Shown one piece after another: positions 9,373-18,187 of a DNA stretch of 62,048 bases. The position numbers and the translations under genes are program-made. Origin of the DNA: Falcatimonas sp. MSJ-15. Its GTDB lineage: Bacteria > Bacillota > Clostridia > Lachnospirales > Lachnospiraceae. The notes under the pieces are model-generated. The model saw only the letters and a program-made list of their open reading frames with translations, searched no databases and was not told the DNA's origin. Each line of letters opens with the position of its first letter. Position 1 is the stretch's first letter. Location: contig NZ_JAHLQC010000020.1 of NCBI RefSeq assembly GCF_018918265.1, forward strand, positions 1 to 62,048, given 5' to 3'.

Positions 9373-9403
9373 ATTATAAACTTGTACATACATCTTTACA
9401 AGT
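9373..9403 (-). promoter_or_regulatory. araA promoter with embedded AraR-like operator
   Basis: On the minus strand TTGTAA (9396-9401) and TATAAT (9373-9378) are 17 bp apart. Inverted arms ACTTGTA and TACAAGT (9397-9403 and 9380-9386) overlap the -35 and fill the spacer. ATGTATGTACAAGT agrees with most positions of the B. subtilis AraR box (ATTTGTACGTACAAAT). A bound repressor would block polymerase; arabinose should relieve it. Inferred from sequence only. Confidence 0.58.
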
Positions 9404-9448
9404 GTTTTTTTGTAAAATATTTTATTTTTTTATATAGTCTTGTTGTAT

Positions 9449-9482
9449 AAAAAATCCTCAGCCTTTAATATTGGCTGAGGAT
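9449..9482 (-). terminator. Terminator of the Mur-ligase-N-like gene
   Basis: Stem ATCCTCAGCC/GGCTGAGGAT with a 9-nt loop, followed on the minus strand by TTTTTT. Strong intrinsic terminator 25 bp beyond the stop of the gene ending at 9508. Confidence 0.88.
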
Positions 9483-9507
9483 CTTATCTTTATACTGCCG
9501 CTACATT

Positions 9508-9807
9508 TTAAAACATATGCTCATTAATAAGTTTTACATGTGCTCTTTTTAAATCATCGACATATATTATTGCAAAATCTTCCGGTTCTCCAGGAACTCC
9601 CTTTTCCCACAGAACTGCACTTGCTCCCTTTGCAATCGCACGATATGTCTCCTTCATTCGCTGTGTACCTGACAGATTAAGTGGTATGTACAGATAATTG
9701 AATTTTACATCCTTAGCTTCTATTGCCACACCGCTTATCGTCTGGTTATCAAATGCTTCAACAAATTTCTTCGTATTCAAACATTTTGCGACATCAAACA
9801 CTGTCAT
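9508..9807 (-). CDS. Stand-alone Mur-ligase N-terminal-domain-like protein
   Basis: A 99-residue cytoplasmic protein resembling only the N-terminal UDP-binding domain of MurE/MurF ligases: VAKCLNTKKF, then ISGVAIEAKDVKFNYLYIPL in place of the usual DSRxVxPGDLFVAL, and AIAKGASAVLWEKG in place of the GAxAVLVE segment. The central ATPase and C-terminal ligase domains are absent, so it cannot be a ligase. The ATG at 9807 is preceded by GGAGGGG; earlier in-frame starts are badly spaced. It has its own terminator and is a single-gene unit between araA and hisC. Function unknown; the family assignment is weak. Confidence 0.5.
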   Translation of the reverse strand: MTVFDVAKCLNTKKFVEAFDNQTISGVAIEAKDVKFNYLYIPLNLSGTQRMKETYRAIAKGASAVLWEKGVPGEPEDFAIIYVDDLKRAHVKLINEHMF

Positions 9808-10008
9808 AGTCATCCCCTCCACTTAATTATTTATAATAAATTAATCCCTTGTGTTTAATTACCTATTAACAGTTTATCACAAATTCTTTACATTTCCACT
9901 GCGAAATTATTACAAATTTCTTAATTTTTTATTTCATTTCCTTTACTTTTTCTTAATGTAATGTTTTTGCCTATGCCTAAGTATCTATAATCGCTTTCCT
10001 GTCATGTT

Positions 10009-11067
10009 TTATCCAATTATGTCTTTTAATGCACTTACAAGCTCTTCCATCTCTTTATCAGTTCCTATCGTTATTCTAAGGAAGTTGTCGATTCGGGGCT
10101 GATTGAAATATCTTACAAATATATCTCTTGCTTTTAACTGTTCAAATATATCTTTTGCTGCTGCTTTGTCATGTTTTGCAAATACAAAATTGGCTTTTGA
10201 TGGCAGGCATGTGAAGCCTAGTTCTTCTAACTCTTTTACTGTTTTTTCTCTTGTTGCAATTATCTTATTAACCTGTTTTGTAAAATATTCTTTGTCTTTT
10301 ATTGATTCTGCACCTGCATATATGGCTGTCTGATTCATTGTATATGAATTAATTGAGTACTTTACATCGTTCATTGCTTTTATAAGTCTCTCATTGCCAC
10401 TTATTGCATATCCTATTCTAAGTCCTGCAAGCGAACGTGACTTAGAGAATGTCTGAACTACAACAAGGTTGTCATATTCGTCTATAAGTGATAATGCTGA
10501 TTCTCCACCAAAATCAATATATGCTTCGTCTACAATAACTATTACATCTCTATTATGTTCTATTATGTCACGAACTTCATCAAGTCCCATATATATGGCT
10601 GTCGGTGCATTAGGATTAGGGAATATTACTCCACCATTTTCTGGATAATAGTCTTCTTTTACTATCTTGAAGTTCTTATCAAGTGGCATTGTCGCATATG
10701 GTATTCTATATACATCTGCCCATACTTTATAGAATGAGTATGTAATGTCAGGGAAGAATACTGGCTTGTCTGAATTAAAAAATGTTAAAAATGCTACCGA
10801 AAGTACATCGTCTGAACCTACTCCCGTAAATACCTGTGATGTCTTTACTCCATAATAATTAGCTATTGTACTGTTAAGCACTTCTGATGTTGGATCTGGA
10901 TAACGTCTTAACAAGTCTTCTTCTACAGCATCAAGTGCATCTCTTACTCCCGGTGCCGGTGGATATGGATTCTCATTAGTATTAAGTTTTATCATCTTAC
11001 TTCTCTTTGGCTGTTCTCCCGGAACATAAGGCACAACCTGACGTAGATTATTTTCCCATGCTTTCAT
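10009..11067 (-). CDS. hisC: Histidinol-phosphate aminotransferase
   Basis: PLP enzyme that transfers the amino group from glutamate to imidazole-acetol phosphate in histidine synthesis. The 352-residue fold type I protein shows KLNTNENPYPP near the start, the FTGVGSDDVL cofactor phosphate loop, DEAYIDF with the pyridine-binding Asp, and TFSKSRSLAGLRIGYA with the Schiff-base Lys. A GGAAG lies upstream of the ATG. It stands alone, away from other his genes. Paralogues of this subgroup can act on aromatic amino acids, so hisC is the most likely but not certain role. Confidence 0.92.
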   Translation of the reverse strand: MKAWENNLRQVVPYVPGEQPKRSKMIKLNTNENPYPPAPGVRDALDAVEEDLLRRYPDPTSEVLNSTIANYYGVKTSQVFTGVGSDDVLSVAFLTFFNSDKPVFFPDITYSFYKVWADVYRIPYATMPLDKNFKIVKEDYYPENGGVIFPNPNAPTAIYMGLDEVRDIIEHNRDVIVIVDEAYIDFGGESALSLIDEYDNLVVVQTFSKSRSLAGLRIGYAISGNERLIKAMNDVKYSINSYTMNQTAIYAGAESIKDKEYFTKQVNKIIATREKTVKELEELGFTCLPSKANFVFAKHDKAAAKDIFEQLKARDIFVRYFNQPRIDNFLRITIGTDKEMEELVSALKDIIG

Positions 11068-11261
11068 ATTCTCAAACTTCCTTTCATACTTGTACTATAT
11101 AATGCCAATGTCAAAAGTTGCAATTTTGATTCTTATACCTTTTTAGTCTGGCATCATCATATTATGGTTCTAAGTATATCACAAACTCTTTTACTGCACC
11201 ACTTTAATTTACAATATTTAATGATAATTATCTTTCATATTTTTTACTTCATATTTTTTAT

Positions 11262-11318
11262 AAAAAAATCTTCTGATTCAATCTGCGTCTTAACTTACAG
11301 ATTGATTATCAGAAGATT
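11262..11318 (-). terminator. Terminator of the dus-ABC exporter unit
   Basis: A long stem (AATCTTCTGAT/ATCAGAAGATT with an inner CAATCTG/CAGATTG arm) followed on the minus strand by T7. It lies 36 bp past the exporter stop. Confidence 0.85.
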
Positions 11319-11353
11319 ATCAAAGATATGTTTTAAAAATTATTATTAATCTA

Positions 11354-13090
11354 TTACAATGTTACTGAATTATACAGGTTATAGTATATTCCTCTATTCT
11401 CAAGAAGCTGTTCATGTGTACCACTTTCTGCAATTCCGTCTTCTGTGAGTACAACAATTCGCTCTGCATTACGGATTGTTGAGAGTCTGTGTGCTATTAC
11501 AAGTGTAGTTCTGTTCTTAGCTAACTTCTCAAGTGATTCCTGAACAACTCTCTCACTCTCGTTATCAAGTGCACTTGTTGCTTCATCAAATATGAGTATC
11601 GGTGGATTCTTAAGGAATACTCTTGCTATTGAGAGTCTTTGCTTTTGACCACCAGAGAGTTTGATTCCTCTCTGTCCGATATCTGTCTCATATCCATTAG
11701 GAAGACTCATTATGAATTCATGTGCATTAGCATTCTTGGCAGCTTCTATTACTTCTTCATAAGTCGCATCAGGTCTTCCATATCTGATATTCTCATATAC
11801 ATTACCTGCAAATAGATATACATCCTGCTGTACTATACCTATATTGTTACGAAGATCTTTTAATCTAATCTTCTTGATATCCATTCCATCTATCTTAATC
11901 GTTCCTTCATTAACATCATAGAATCGTGGAATAAGGCTTAACATCGTTGATTTTCCTGCTCCTGACGAACCTACAAGTGCCACATATTCACCGGCTTTTA
12001 CATCAAGATTGATATTAGAGAGTACTTCTGGCGTCTCATCTTCATATTTAAATGATACATTGTCAAATTCAATCTCTCCCTTAAATCCATCAACATTAAT
12101 TGCATCTTCGCTGTCTTTTATATCAGGTTCAACTGTTATTATCTCATAGAATCTCTCATATCCTGAGATTCCATTCTGGAACTGTTCTGTAAAACTTATA
12201 AGTTTTTTAACAGGATCTGTGAAGTTATTAATATATAGAAGAAATGTAATAAGATCACTTACATTAGTCTTGCCTTGTGTTATGAATATAGTTCCTGCTA
12301 CAATTACAATAATTGTTATAAGTGTTGTAAATGCACCAAGTCCTGCATTATATCCTCCCATATATTTATAACTGTTACTCTTACTTGCAAGGAAACCATC
12401 ATTACCGATTTTGAACTTCTCCATCTCGATATTCTCATTGGCAAATGATTTGACTACTCTTATTCCTGATAAGTTATCTTCTATTCTTGCATTAATAGCT
12501 GCAATCTTGGCTCTGTTATTCTTGAATGCTCTCTTCATCTGTTTGTTAAAATAATAAGCATATATAAACATAACCGGTAATATCGCTGATGCTATAAGTG
12601 CAAGTCTAAGGTTAATCATCGCAAGAATTGTAAATGAACCTATGAATTTTATAATAGATATTACAATATCTTCCGGTCCATGATGGAATAATTCGCTTAT
12701 ATCAAATAGATCATTAGTTATTCTTGACATTAACTGTCCTACTTTTTCATTATCAAAGAACTTAAATGACAGTTTCTGATAATGTGCAAATATCTCTGCT
12801 CTCATATCATATTCCATCTTAGCACCCATTATATGACCATAATTGGCTATATAATAATTGCTATAACATTCAATAAGTACAAGTACTATCATAGCTGCAG
12901 CAAGCATAAGAATCTTCTTAAGTGCCACATCTGCATCCATATATATAACTGTTCCTGTTATGTATCTTGTAATCATTGGTATTACAAGCGTTATCGCTGC
13001 ACCAAGAATTGCAAAAAACATATCTTTTAAAAACAGACCTTTATATGGTTTATAATATGAAAAAAATTTTTCCCATTTTTGTTTATCCAT
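11354..13090 (-). CDS. ABC exporter, fused permease and ATPase (MsbA/BmrA type)
   Basis: A 578-residue half-transporter that dimerises in the membrane. About six helices lie in residues 15-320, followed by the ATPase with Walker A GSSGAGKST, Q-loop VQQDVYLF, signature LSGGQKQR, Walker B ILIFDEATSALD and the switch His (IAHRLST). The ATG at 13090 has AAGGAG nine bases before it; a start further up (13177) would overlap the upstream dus gene. It is 16 bp after dus and probably co-transcribed. Substrate is unknown: such proteins export lipids, drugs or peptides. No peptidase domain, so it is not a bacteriocin exporter of the C39 type. Confidence 0.93.
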   Translation of the reverse strand: MDKQKWEKFFSYYKPYKGLFLKDMFFAILGAAITLVIPMITRYITGTVIYMDADVALKKILMLAAAMIVLVLIECYSNYYIANYGHIMGAKMEYDMRAEIFAHYQKLSFKFFDNEKVGQLMSRITNDLFDISELFHHGPEDIVISIIKFIGSFTILAMINLRLALIASAILPVMFIYAYYFNKQMKRAFKNNRAKIAAINARIEDNLSGIRVVKSFANENIEMEKFKIGNDGFLASKSNSYKYMGGYNAGLGAFTTLITIIVIVAGTIFITQGKTNVSDLITFLLYINNFTDPVKKLISFTEQFQNGISGYERFYEIITVEPDIKDSEDAINVDGFKGEIEFDNVSFKYEDETPEVLSNINLDVKAGEYVALVGSSGAGKSTMLSLIPRFYDVNEGTIKIDGMDIKKIRLKDLRNNIGIVQQDVYLFAGNVYENIRYGRPDATYEEVIEAAKNANAHEFIMSLPNGYETDIGQRGIKLSGGQKQRLSIARVFLKNPPILIFDEATSALDNESERVVQESLEKLAKNRTTLVIAHRLSTIRNAERIVVLTEDGIAESGTHEQLLENRGIYYNLYNSVTL

Positions 13091-13106
13091 TTTCATTTTC
13101 TCCTTA

Positions 13107-14069
13107 TTATCCAAAGTAAAATCCATTAGCAGGATTAAGCGTAAGTTCTCTGAATATCTGATTGACTGCCGCTTCATAATCTCCTCTTGTATTAGCTTTT
13201 CTTATCTTCTTAAGATACTTGTCTGCGTCTTCAAACATAGCTCCCATATAGAACCACATCTCTTTCATCTTAAAGACTACGCTTCTCTGATCCTGTAATA
13301 GTTCATAATAATCTCCAAATACTCTGTCATGGAACGACCTTAATGTGTCTTTATCAAGTGTATAATCACCTGTCTTTATATCATTAACAAGCTTTGGATT
13401 GCCTATTATTCCACGTCCAATCATCACTCTGTCAAGTTCTTTATAATCACTTACAAGCTTGTCATAATCATCTTTTTTAAAAATATTACCATTATAACAT
13501 ACTCTGTTAGTGCTAAGTTTCATCGCATCTGCAAATACAGCCATATTAGGTGTATTCTTATAGTAATCTTTTTGAACTCTCGGATGTATTATTAATTCTT
13601 CCATTGGATACTTGTTAAATATATTAATAAGCTCATAGAATTCATCCGGTGAATCTTTGCCAAGTCTTGTCTTTAGAGATATCTTAATATCACATCTGTC
13701 AAATATCTCTGCAAGGAATTCATCTAACATCTCTCTTTTTGCAAGGAAACCAGATCCTTTGAATTTGGATACAACTGTTCCTGACGGACATCCAAGGTTA
13801 AGATTCACTTCCTTGTAGCCAAACTGTTTTAGCTTATCAACTGTTGTTATAAAGTCTGTGGCATTATTGGTTAATATCTGTGGAACAACTTCAATTCCTT
13901 CATTATTCTCTGGAAGTACATCTCTAAGTTCTCTTGATTTTAACCCTTTGTGACTTGTCGCTGCTATGAATGGAGTAAAGTATTTGTCTATATCTCCAAA
14001 GAAATCTCTATACGCATTCCTGTATATATACCCAGTTATCCCTTCCATCGGTGCAAGGTAAAATTGCAT
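13107..14069 (-). CDS. dus: tRNA-dihydrouridine synthase
   Basis: FMN enzyme that reduces specific uridines in the tRNA D-loop with NADPH. The 320-residue protein starts MQFYLAPMEGIT, the FMN-binding beginning of a TIM barrel, and has the catalytic-Cys motif NLNLGCPSG near 90-98, KTRLG near 135, and LIIHPRVQKDYY near 158, with CYNGNIF (about 192-198) for FMN phosphate. Subfamily (DusB-like or other) cannot be assigned with confidence. It leads a two-gene unit with the ABC exporter, 16 bp apart. Confidence 0.95.
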   Translation of the reverse strand: MQFYLAPMEGITGYIYRNAYRDFFGDIDKYFTPFIAATSHKGLKSRELRDVLPENNEGIEVVPQILTNNATDFITTVDKLKQFGYKEVNLNLGCPSGTVVSKFKGSGFLAKREMLDEFLAEIFDRCDIKISLKTRLGKDSPDEFYELINIFNKYPMEELIIHPRVQKDYYKNTPNMAVFADAMKLSTNRVCYNGNIFKKDDYDKLVSDYKELDRVMIGRGIIGNPKLVNDIKTGDYTLDKDTLRSFHDRVFGDYYELLQDQRSVVFKMKEMWFYMGAMFEDADKYLKKIRKANTRGDYEAAVNQIFRELTLNPANGFYFG

Positions 14070-14119
14070 ATTTTATTCCTCTCTTTCGTATTTTTAACTA
14101 TATTTACAAAAATAAAATT

Positions 14120-14731
14120 TTACACAATTCCAACTGCTTTCTTGGCAAGTCTGTCTGCTTCTTCATTACCATCAACACCTGAATGTCCTTTTACTTTTAC
14201 AAAGTGAATAGTTATCTTATCTTTGACTGACTGGATATAATTGTAATAGTCTATTGTTCCTTTTTTATTACGTTTCCATGAGCCTGTCGCCCACTGTTCT
14301 ATTCCCATATAGTCATAATATATCGCTATCTCTGTAAGGTTAAGTTCTATCGCTCTCTTAATAGCTGCCATACTTCCAAGCACTTCACCTGCAACATTAC
14401 GCATTGATGCCATCTCGGCATCATTACCTGAACCTTGTAGTACTTCCTTAATTCCATCATGCATTAAGAATCCACCATATCCATAAGTTCCTGTTGACTG
14501 ATTGAATGAACCATCTACAAAAGCATATATATTAAGTGGCTCTTTAGCAACATTTTTCTCTATATTTGTCTTTACAGCTTCATTATTAAGGTATTCTAAT
14601 GCTTCTTCTCTTGTCTTAAAGCTCTTATATTCCGCCGCCGAGTATCCTTGAACCTGACTCTTACATTCGTCCCATTTCATGAATATCCCTGTCTTTTTAC
14701 CTTTTCTGACTGCGTAAAATTTGGAAGCCAT
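14120..14731 (-). CDS. rnhA: Ribonuclease H type 1 with N-terminal hybrid-binding domain
   Basis: Cleaves RNA in RNA-DNA hybrids in the cytoplasm. A 203-residue protein: the N-terminal viroplasmin/HBD module (FYAVRKGKKTGIFMKWDECKSQV, about 4-26 and on to 45) is joined by a linker to the catalytic domain, whose acidic residues are seen in AFVDGSFN, NVAGEVLG, YYDYMGIEQWA and VDGNEEADRLAK, with HVKGHSG before the last. The ATG at 14731 has GGAG nine bases upstream; the in-frame start at 14752 does not. The eukaryote-like HBD form is common in Clostridia. Confidence 0.95.
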   Translation of the reverse strand: MASKFYAVRKGKKTGIFMKWDECKSQVQGYSAAEYKSFKTREEALEYLNNEAVKTNIEKNVAKEPLNIYAFVDGSFNQSTGTYGYGGFLMHDGIKEVLQGSGNDAEMASMRNVAGEVLGSMAAIKRAIELNLTEIAIYYDYMGIEQWATGSWKRNKKGTIDYYNYIQSVKDKITIHFVKVKGHSGVDGNEEADRLAKKAVGIV

Positions 14732-14839
14732 CTGTATCACTCTCCATTTCATTGATGTTATTTTGTTCTCTATAATAGCACATTATGTGGAAGTGGTCAA
14801 AAGGCTATTAATCTAGGATTGTAATACCATATCAGATAA

Positions 14840-15607
14840 TTAAAATATGATTTTTTGCGAAATAAACCACAGTATTAATATATGTAGAATATAGAATATG
14901 TAGAAAAAGTATTTAATATTATATCCTTTTTTACCATTATAACTTAATATCATAGGAAGTGCTCCAATCATCATAAAATAATAATTTTCACTAAATAAAT
15001 CTCCTCCTATATTCATTGGCGATATTCCTATTACTGTCTCTAATATATATTGTAGACATTCTGTTAATCCATATCCTATATAAGGTATTATTTTACGTAT
15101 TTTTATCAATATTGTAATTATTATATCTGATGCAAAACATACTTCATATATAGACACATATATTATATAATATATTGCTGTCAATCTCTTATTATTATAT
15201 GAATAGTATAATATAATTCCAAGAACCACCCATATAATACCACCTTCAAGTGTCATTACACTGCCTAATATAGCTGGTAAAAGATAGAAACAGAACGTTT
15301 CACTTGCAGCACTTGATGTTGCCGCACATATTGCACATATTATATATGATACAATTTGATATATCGTATATATTGTTACATATTTTTTATATTCTGTATT
15401 ATTTTCTTTTTTTAATTGTAGAATACTTATTATACATGCCATGGCAAATAGTGTTCGCAAAAAATTTAATTCTACTTGCGTTATCATCTGTACAACAGCC
15501 ATTCCAACACTCGCAATATATAACCTTTTTAAATATTTTATTCTTGATGAAGTGTTAAATATTGCATTTACAACACAAAAAACAAAAATCAGTGCTGGTA
15601 AAACTGC
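14840..15607 (-). pseudogene. Truncated traX-like acyltransferase membrane gene
   Basis: The C-terminal half is clearly of the TraX family (membrane acyltransferases first found on conjugative plasmids): MIGALPMILSYNGKKGYNIK, YFFYIFYILHILILWF. Upstream the frame stays open through RIKYLKRLYIASVGMAVV to a TGA near 15608 without a start or ribosome binding site, and the first helix with its conserved DH motif is missing. An internal ATG at 15502 gives a 220-residue frame but begins inside the domain and has no Shine-Dalgarno. The break coincides with a fragment of another gene on the opposite strand. Confidence 0.65.
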
Positions 15608-15698
15608 TACTTTTCAATTTTCTAATATAAAAAGTAACACTGAATTTTATATTGTATTTGAAGGAGATTCTTATTCATTTACCGGTTACATAAAATAG
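15560..15698 (+). pseudogene. C-terminal fragment of a secreted-type beta-domain protein
   Basis: The plus strand reads KTKISAGKTATFQFSN, then NTEFYIVFEGDSYSFTGYIK and a stop at 15696-15698, the look of the last beta-sandwich of a cell-surface protein, immediately followed by a terminator. The start side runs into the traX-like remnant on the other strand with no start signal. I read it as the tail of a lost gene joined at a rearrangement. Family not recognised. Confidence 0.35.
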
Positions 15699-15700
15699 TA

Positions 15701-15740
15701 TGAAAAAAAGTGCAAGCCAAATGGCTGCACTTTTTTTCAT
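15701..15740. terminator. Bidirectional terminator downstream of the GH31 gene
   Basis: A stem AAAAAAAGTGC(A)AGCC / GGCTGCACTTTTTTT with a 4-nt loop gives U-runs on both strands. It serves the GH31 gene (minus) and the fragment ending at 15698 (plus). Confidence 0.82.
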
Positions 15741-15763
15741 ATTCTACATATATCAATTTCTAA

Positions 15764-17968
15764 TTACATACCGCTATGTATAATCTTCTTCTCAAGTCTA
15801 TCACCTTTAAGTGTATATTCAGTTGCAATATATACTCCATCTCTATATGCATATGTCTCATTATCGTCTTCATAATGTACATATCTTCCTTCACCTGGAT
15901 ATGTAAGTATCTTAATCTTATCTGGTGTAATATCTTCTGTTGAATTAATCTCACCGTCTGCTACCGGAATTATTGCTCCTGCTTTTATATATAATGGCAC
16001 TTTATCAAGTGGTGCATCTGCAAGTATGTATCTTCCGCCTTCATATTGCTCACCTGTATAATAGTCATACCATATTCCTTCTGGAAGATATACTTCTCTT
16101 GCCATCTTGCCTGCTGCCACAACAGGTGCGACTATTATATTACTACCAAGCATATATTCATCTGATATATTACGCACATTTTTATCCTGTGGATATTCAT
16201 ATACAAGTGGTCTTACTATAGGTTCTCCACTCTTCTCACATTCTCTTGCAAGATCATATATGTATGGTATGAATCTATATCTTAACTTAATAGTTTTTCT
16301 AATGGCATCCGTAGTCTCTTTACCGAATCTAAAAGGTTCCTGATGACGTGTTCCCATAGCTGAATGATTTCTAAAAAATGGTGCAAATACTGCTGCTTCA
16401 TAGAATCTTACAAGAAGTTCCGGTGTCGTATCACTTCCAAAACCACCTATATCACTTCCACACATTGCCATTCCACTTATTGACAGATTGCATATCTGTT
16501 CAAGTGAAAGACTTATATGTGACCATATACTATGATTATCGCCTGTCCATCCACCACAATACTTCTGGCTTCCTGCGTATGCAGCTCTTGTAAGAACAAA
16601 AGGTCGTCTGTTATTATCATGTCTTGCAAGACCTTCGTATGTAGCTTTTGCCATAAGATGTCCATATACATTGTGAATCTTTGCATGAGTTCCCTTATCA
16701 AACTTTACATCATCTGGAAGTGGTCCGTTAAAACTTGCCGGTTCGTTCATATCATTCCATACACCACGAATTCCATTATCGAGAAGAACCTGCATCTTCT
16801 CACCCCACCATCTTCTCACTTCTTCTTTGGTAAAATCAGGAAATACTGCTGTTCCCGGCCATACTGCGTTCTCATATACGCTTCCATCTGCGTCATGTGC
16901 GAATGCATCCATCTTCATACCTTCGTTATACATATAATAGTTCTCATCTTTTTTTACACCCGGATCTATTATGGATATAAGCTTTATGCCCTGTAATGCA
17001 AGTTTATCTGACAATTTCTTAACATTAGGGAACTTCTTATCATCGAATGTAAATACTCTATAACCATTCATATAATCTATATCCATGTGGATTACATCCA
17101 GTGGTATATCATTGGCTCTGAATTCATCAGCAAGGCTGCTTACTTCGTCCTGTGTAAAATATCCCCATCTGCTCTGATGATTTCCATATATCCATCTCTG
17201 ATAGAGTGGTGTTGTTCCTGTAAACTGTGTATATGACTTAACAACTGCTGCCATATCATCTCCCGGAATAAAGTAGTAATCAAGTTCTCCTTTTTCATGC
17301 TCTATATAATAATATTTCTCATTCTCATATCCAAAATCAAATGTTGTCTTGTATGTATTATCTGCAAATATTCCATAACAATAATCATCACCAAGTACCA
17401 TAAAAAATGGAATTGATTTATATAATGATTTGAAGCTGTCAACATGTGGTGCCGGATCATCTGTATTCCAGTTAATATATGAATATCCTCGCTTGTTAAG
17501 TGTTCCCGGCTTATCGCCTAGTCCATATATTGCATCTTCTTTTTGAAGTTTTTTGATTATTGTAACTTTCTCATCATTATCATCTGTTTCTTTACCAACT
17601 GTATGTCCTTCAAGTTCAACTATCGCAAGGTCTTCGTATGGATTCTTAGCTTCCTTTATACGCTTGCCATCATAATCTGACATAAGAAGTCTTCCCTTAT
17701 AGAATACGTCTGTTAACATATTATCTTTTATATTAATTACGATATTACCACTTGTCAGAGTATATCTGATATCATTATCTTCACTATTCTCAGTTACTGT
17801 AACATTCTTAACCGGCTTTGCAGTCATATTCTCAATCGCAAAACTCTCTATACTCTTATTCTCTGATATACGGACTGCGTCATTGTCATATACTGTTATA
17901 TACAGACTTCCTGTCTCATAGACTAATTCCGTAACACTTCCATCTCTAACTTCTCTTAATAGATTCAT
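15764..17968 (-). CDS. Glycoside hydrolase family 31 (alpha-glucosidase/alpha-xylosidase type)
   Basis: A 734-residue cytoplasmic retaining glycosidase (no signal peptide). N-terminal beta-sandwich to about 240, then the (beta/alpha)8 barrel with HQSRWGYF (265-271), HMDIDYM (294-300) and WNDMNEP (404-410), where Asp406 is the nucleophile; WTGDNHSIW carries the acid/base Asp, and SDIGGF and FFRNHSAMGTRHQEPF complete the active site; C-terminal beta domains follow. The ATG has GGAGG at good spacing. It is divergent from an AraC-type regulator 219 bp away, which probably controls it in response to its sugar. Alpha-glucosidase is most likely, but alpha-xylosidase cannot be excluded. Confidence 0.93.
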   Translation of the reverse strand: MNLLREVRDGSVTELVYETGSLYITVYDNDAVRISENKSIESFAIENMTAKPVKNVTVTENSEDNDIRYTLTSGNIVINIKDNMLTDVFYKGRLLMSDYDGKRIKEAKNPYEDLAIVELEGHTVGKETDDNDEKVTIIKKLQKEDAIYGLGDKPGTLNKRGYSYINWNTDDPAPHVDSFKSLYKSIPFFMVLGDDYCYGIFADNTYKTTFDFGYENEKYYYIEHEKGELDYYFIPGDDMAAVVKSYTQFTGTTPLYQRWIYGNHQSRWGYFTQDEVSSLADEFRANDIPLDVIHMDIDYMNGYRVFTFDDKKFPNVKKLSDKLALQGIKLISIIDPGVKKDENYYMYNEGMKMDAFAHDADGSVYENAVWPGTAVFPDFTKEEVRRWWGEKMQVLLDNGIRGVWNDMNEPASFNGPLPDDVKFDKGTHAKIHNVYGHLMAKATYEGLARHDNNRRPFVLTRAAYAGSQKYCGGWTGDNHSIWSHISLSLEQICNLSISGMAMCGSDIGGFGSDTTPELLVRFYEAAVFAPFFRNHSAMGTRHQEPFRFGKETTDAIRKTIKLRYRFIPYIYDLARECEKSGEPIVRPLVYEYPQDKNVRNISDEYMLGSNIIVAPVVAAGKMAREVYLPEGIWYDYYTGEQYEGGRYILADAPLDKVPLYIKAGAIIPVADGEINSTEDITPDKIKILTYPGEGRYVHYEDDNETYAYRDGVYIATEYTLKGDRLEKKIIHSGM

Positions 17969-18187
17969 AATTATAACCTCCTTGATATCCTGATAATTAA
18001 TTGTAAACTCATAATTATTAATACATACAACCTTTATTCATATTATAATACTTGCTACGAATTTCATATAGCAGTATAATATTTAAAAATAGGACAATAT
18101 TCACTTTTTTATATTGTTAGAAAATGCTATTTTGTAATCACATATTTAATCATACTAATTGTTACATGCTAAAAAAGGAGGATTTTT

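Noticed and set aside
9289..9393. N-terminal extension of araA by 35 codons
   Set aside because: Other AraA proteins begin at the METKNYKF-type start, which has GGAGG; the extension contains the promoter region itself.
11164..11349. 61-codon frame between hisC and the ABC exporter
   Set aside because: It runs through the terminator hairpin and lacks a ribosome binding site.
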